A stretch of 7,291 nucleotides of DNA from an uncultured Variovorax sp. GTDB lineage: Bacteria > Pseudomonadota > Gammaproteobacteria > Burkholderiales > Burkholderiaceae. Under the pieces are notes generated by a model. That model searched no databases. It worked only from the letters and a program-made list of their open reading frames with translations, and was not told the DNA's origin. The position numbers and the translations under genes were made by a program. Location: NCBI GenBank assembly GCA_946478645.1, contig CAMLCW010000262.1, positions 1 through 7,291 of the forward strand, written 5' to 3'. Positions 7,151-7,291 of the stretch are shown piece after piece. Position 1 is the stretch's first letter. The number at the start of each line of letters is the position of its first letter.

Positions 7151-7157
7151 AAACGAC

Positions 7158-7291
7158 ATGGCAGACAACACCCCCGCCGCCTTGCAACACCGCGGCCCTG
7201 CGGCCCCCGCCGCCACGGGCCGGCTCGAGGTCGTGACCTTCACGCTGGGCCAGGAGGAATACGGCATCGACATCCAGAAGGTGCAGGAGCT
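7158..7291 (+). CDS. cheW: CheW-type chemotaxis coupling protein (5' part, truncated by window end)
   Basis: CheW links chemoreceptors to the histidine kinase CheA in polar signalling arrays. Only 44 full codons are visible. Residues 1-20 are an Ala/Pro-rich leader (MADNTPAALQHRGPAAPAAT). The stretch that follows, LEVVTFTLGQEEYGIDIQKV and then QE, is the characteristic first-strand motif of CheW domains (compare the family pattern FxLGxEEYGIDIxKVQEI). A strong AAGGAAG site supports the ATG at 7158. CheW is usually about 150-170 residues, so most of the protein is outside the window. A longer CheW-domain protein such as CheV, or a CheW-domain fusion, cannot be excluded, though EEYGIDIQKVQE favours simple CheW. 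The gene takes the place after flgJ where flgK is often found. Confidence 0.85.
   Translation, partial: MADNTPAALQHRGPAAPAATGRLEVVTFTLGQEEYGIDIQKVQE

Noticed and set aside
7100..7157. Separate flagellar sigma-28-type promoter for the cheW-like gene
   Set aside because: I saw no GCCGATAA-type -10 element in the end of flgJ or in the 13-nt gap.
6122..7273. Antisense open frame of 383 codons opposite flgJ
   Set aside because: No family resemblance, skewed composition, and it lies over flgJ with its intact domains and the cheW start.
1..7291. tRNA, rRNA, CRISPR, insertion sequence or phage features
   Set aside because: No cloverleaf-like gene, spaced repeats, transposase or terminal inverted repeats were seen; coding sequence fills nearly the entire window.

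Overview
The window is one strand-coherent stretch of a flagellar basal-body/hook operon in the order flgB(partial)-flgC-flgD-flgE-flgF-flgG-flgH-flgI-flgJ, followed by the start of a cheW-like chemotaxis gene that runs off the right edge. Everything is on the + strand. The DNA is very GC-rich with G/C-dominated third codon positions. The P ring (FlgI), L ring (FlgH) and muramidase-type FlgJ imply a Gram-negative proteobacterium. Protein style, GC content and the cheW-like neighbour suggest a betaproteobacterium, perhaps Burkholderiales/Comamonadaceae such as Variovorax. That assignment is recognition from memory, not a search.

Layout: 1-296 is the 3' part of flgB; 301-720 flgC (both proximal rod). 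750-1436 is flgD (hook cap). 1511-2725 is flgE (hook). 2733-3476 flgF and 3519-4301 flgG (rod). 4298-4981 is flgH (L-ring lipoprotein), overlapping flgG by 4 nt. 5014-6129 is flgI (P ring). 6143-7144 is flgJ (rod cap plus peptidoglycan hydrolase). 7158-7291 is the N-terminus of a CheW-type coupling protein. The largest non-coding gap is only 74 nt, so no stretch over 300 nt lacks a gene. I found no RNA gene, mobile element, CRISPR array or convincing internal promoter or terminator.

The genes together build the periplasm-spanning part of the flagellum. FlgJ caps the growing rod and opens the peptidoglycan; FlgB, FlgC, FlgF and FlgG polymerise into the rod; FlgI and FlgH form the bushing in the peptidoglycan layer and outer membrane; FlgD caps the hook while FlgE polymerises beneath it. 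FlgB, FlgC, FlgE, FlgF and FlgG are visibly paralogous, sharing an N-terminal NN(I/L/M)AN-type motif and a C-terminal SNV-type motif.

This is essentially an ordinary flagellar operon and I see no undescribed system. Points worth a second look are the cheW-like gene directly after flgJ where flgK is often found, strong Shine-Dalgarno sites mainly before genes whose products are used in high copy, related leaders before flgE and flgG, and a FlgI with only one cysteine in its mature part.
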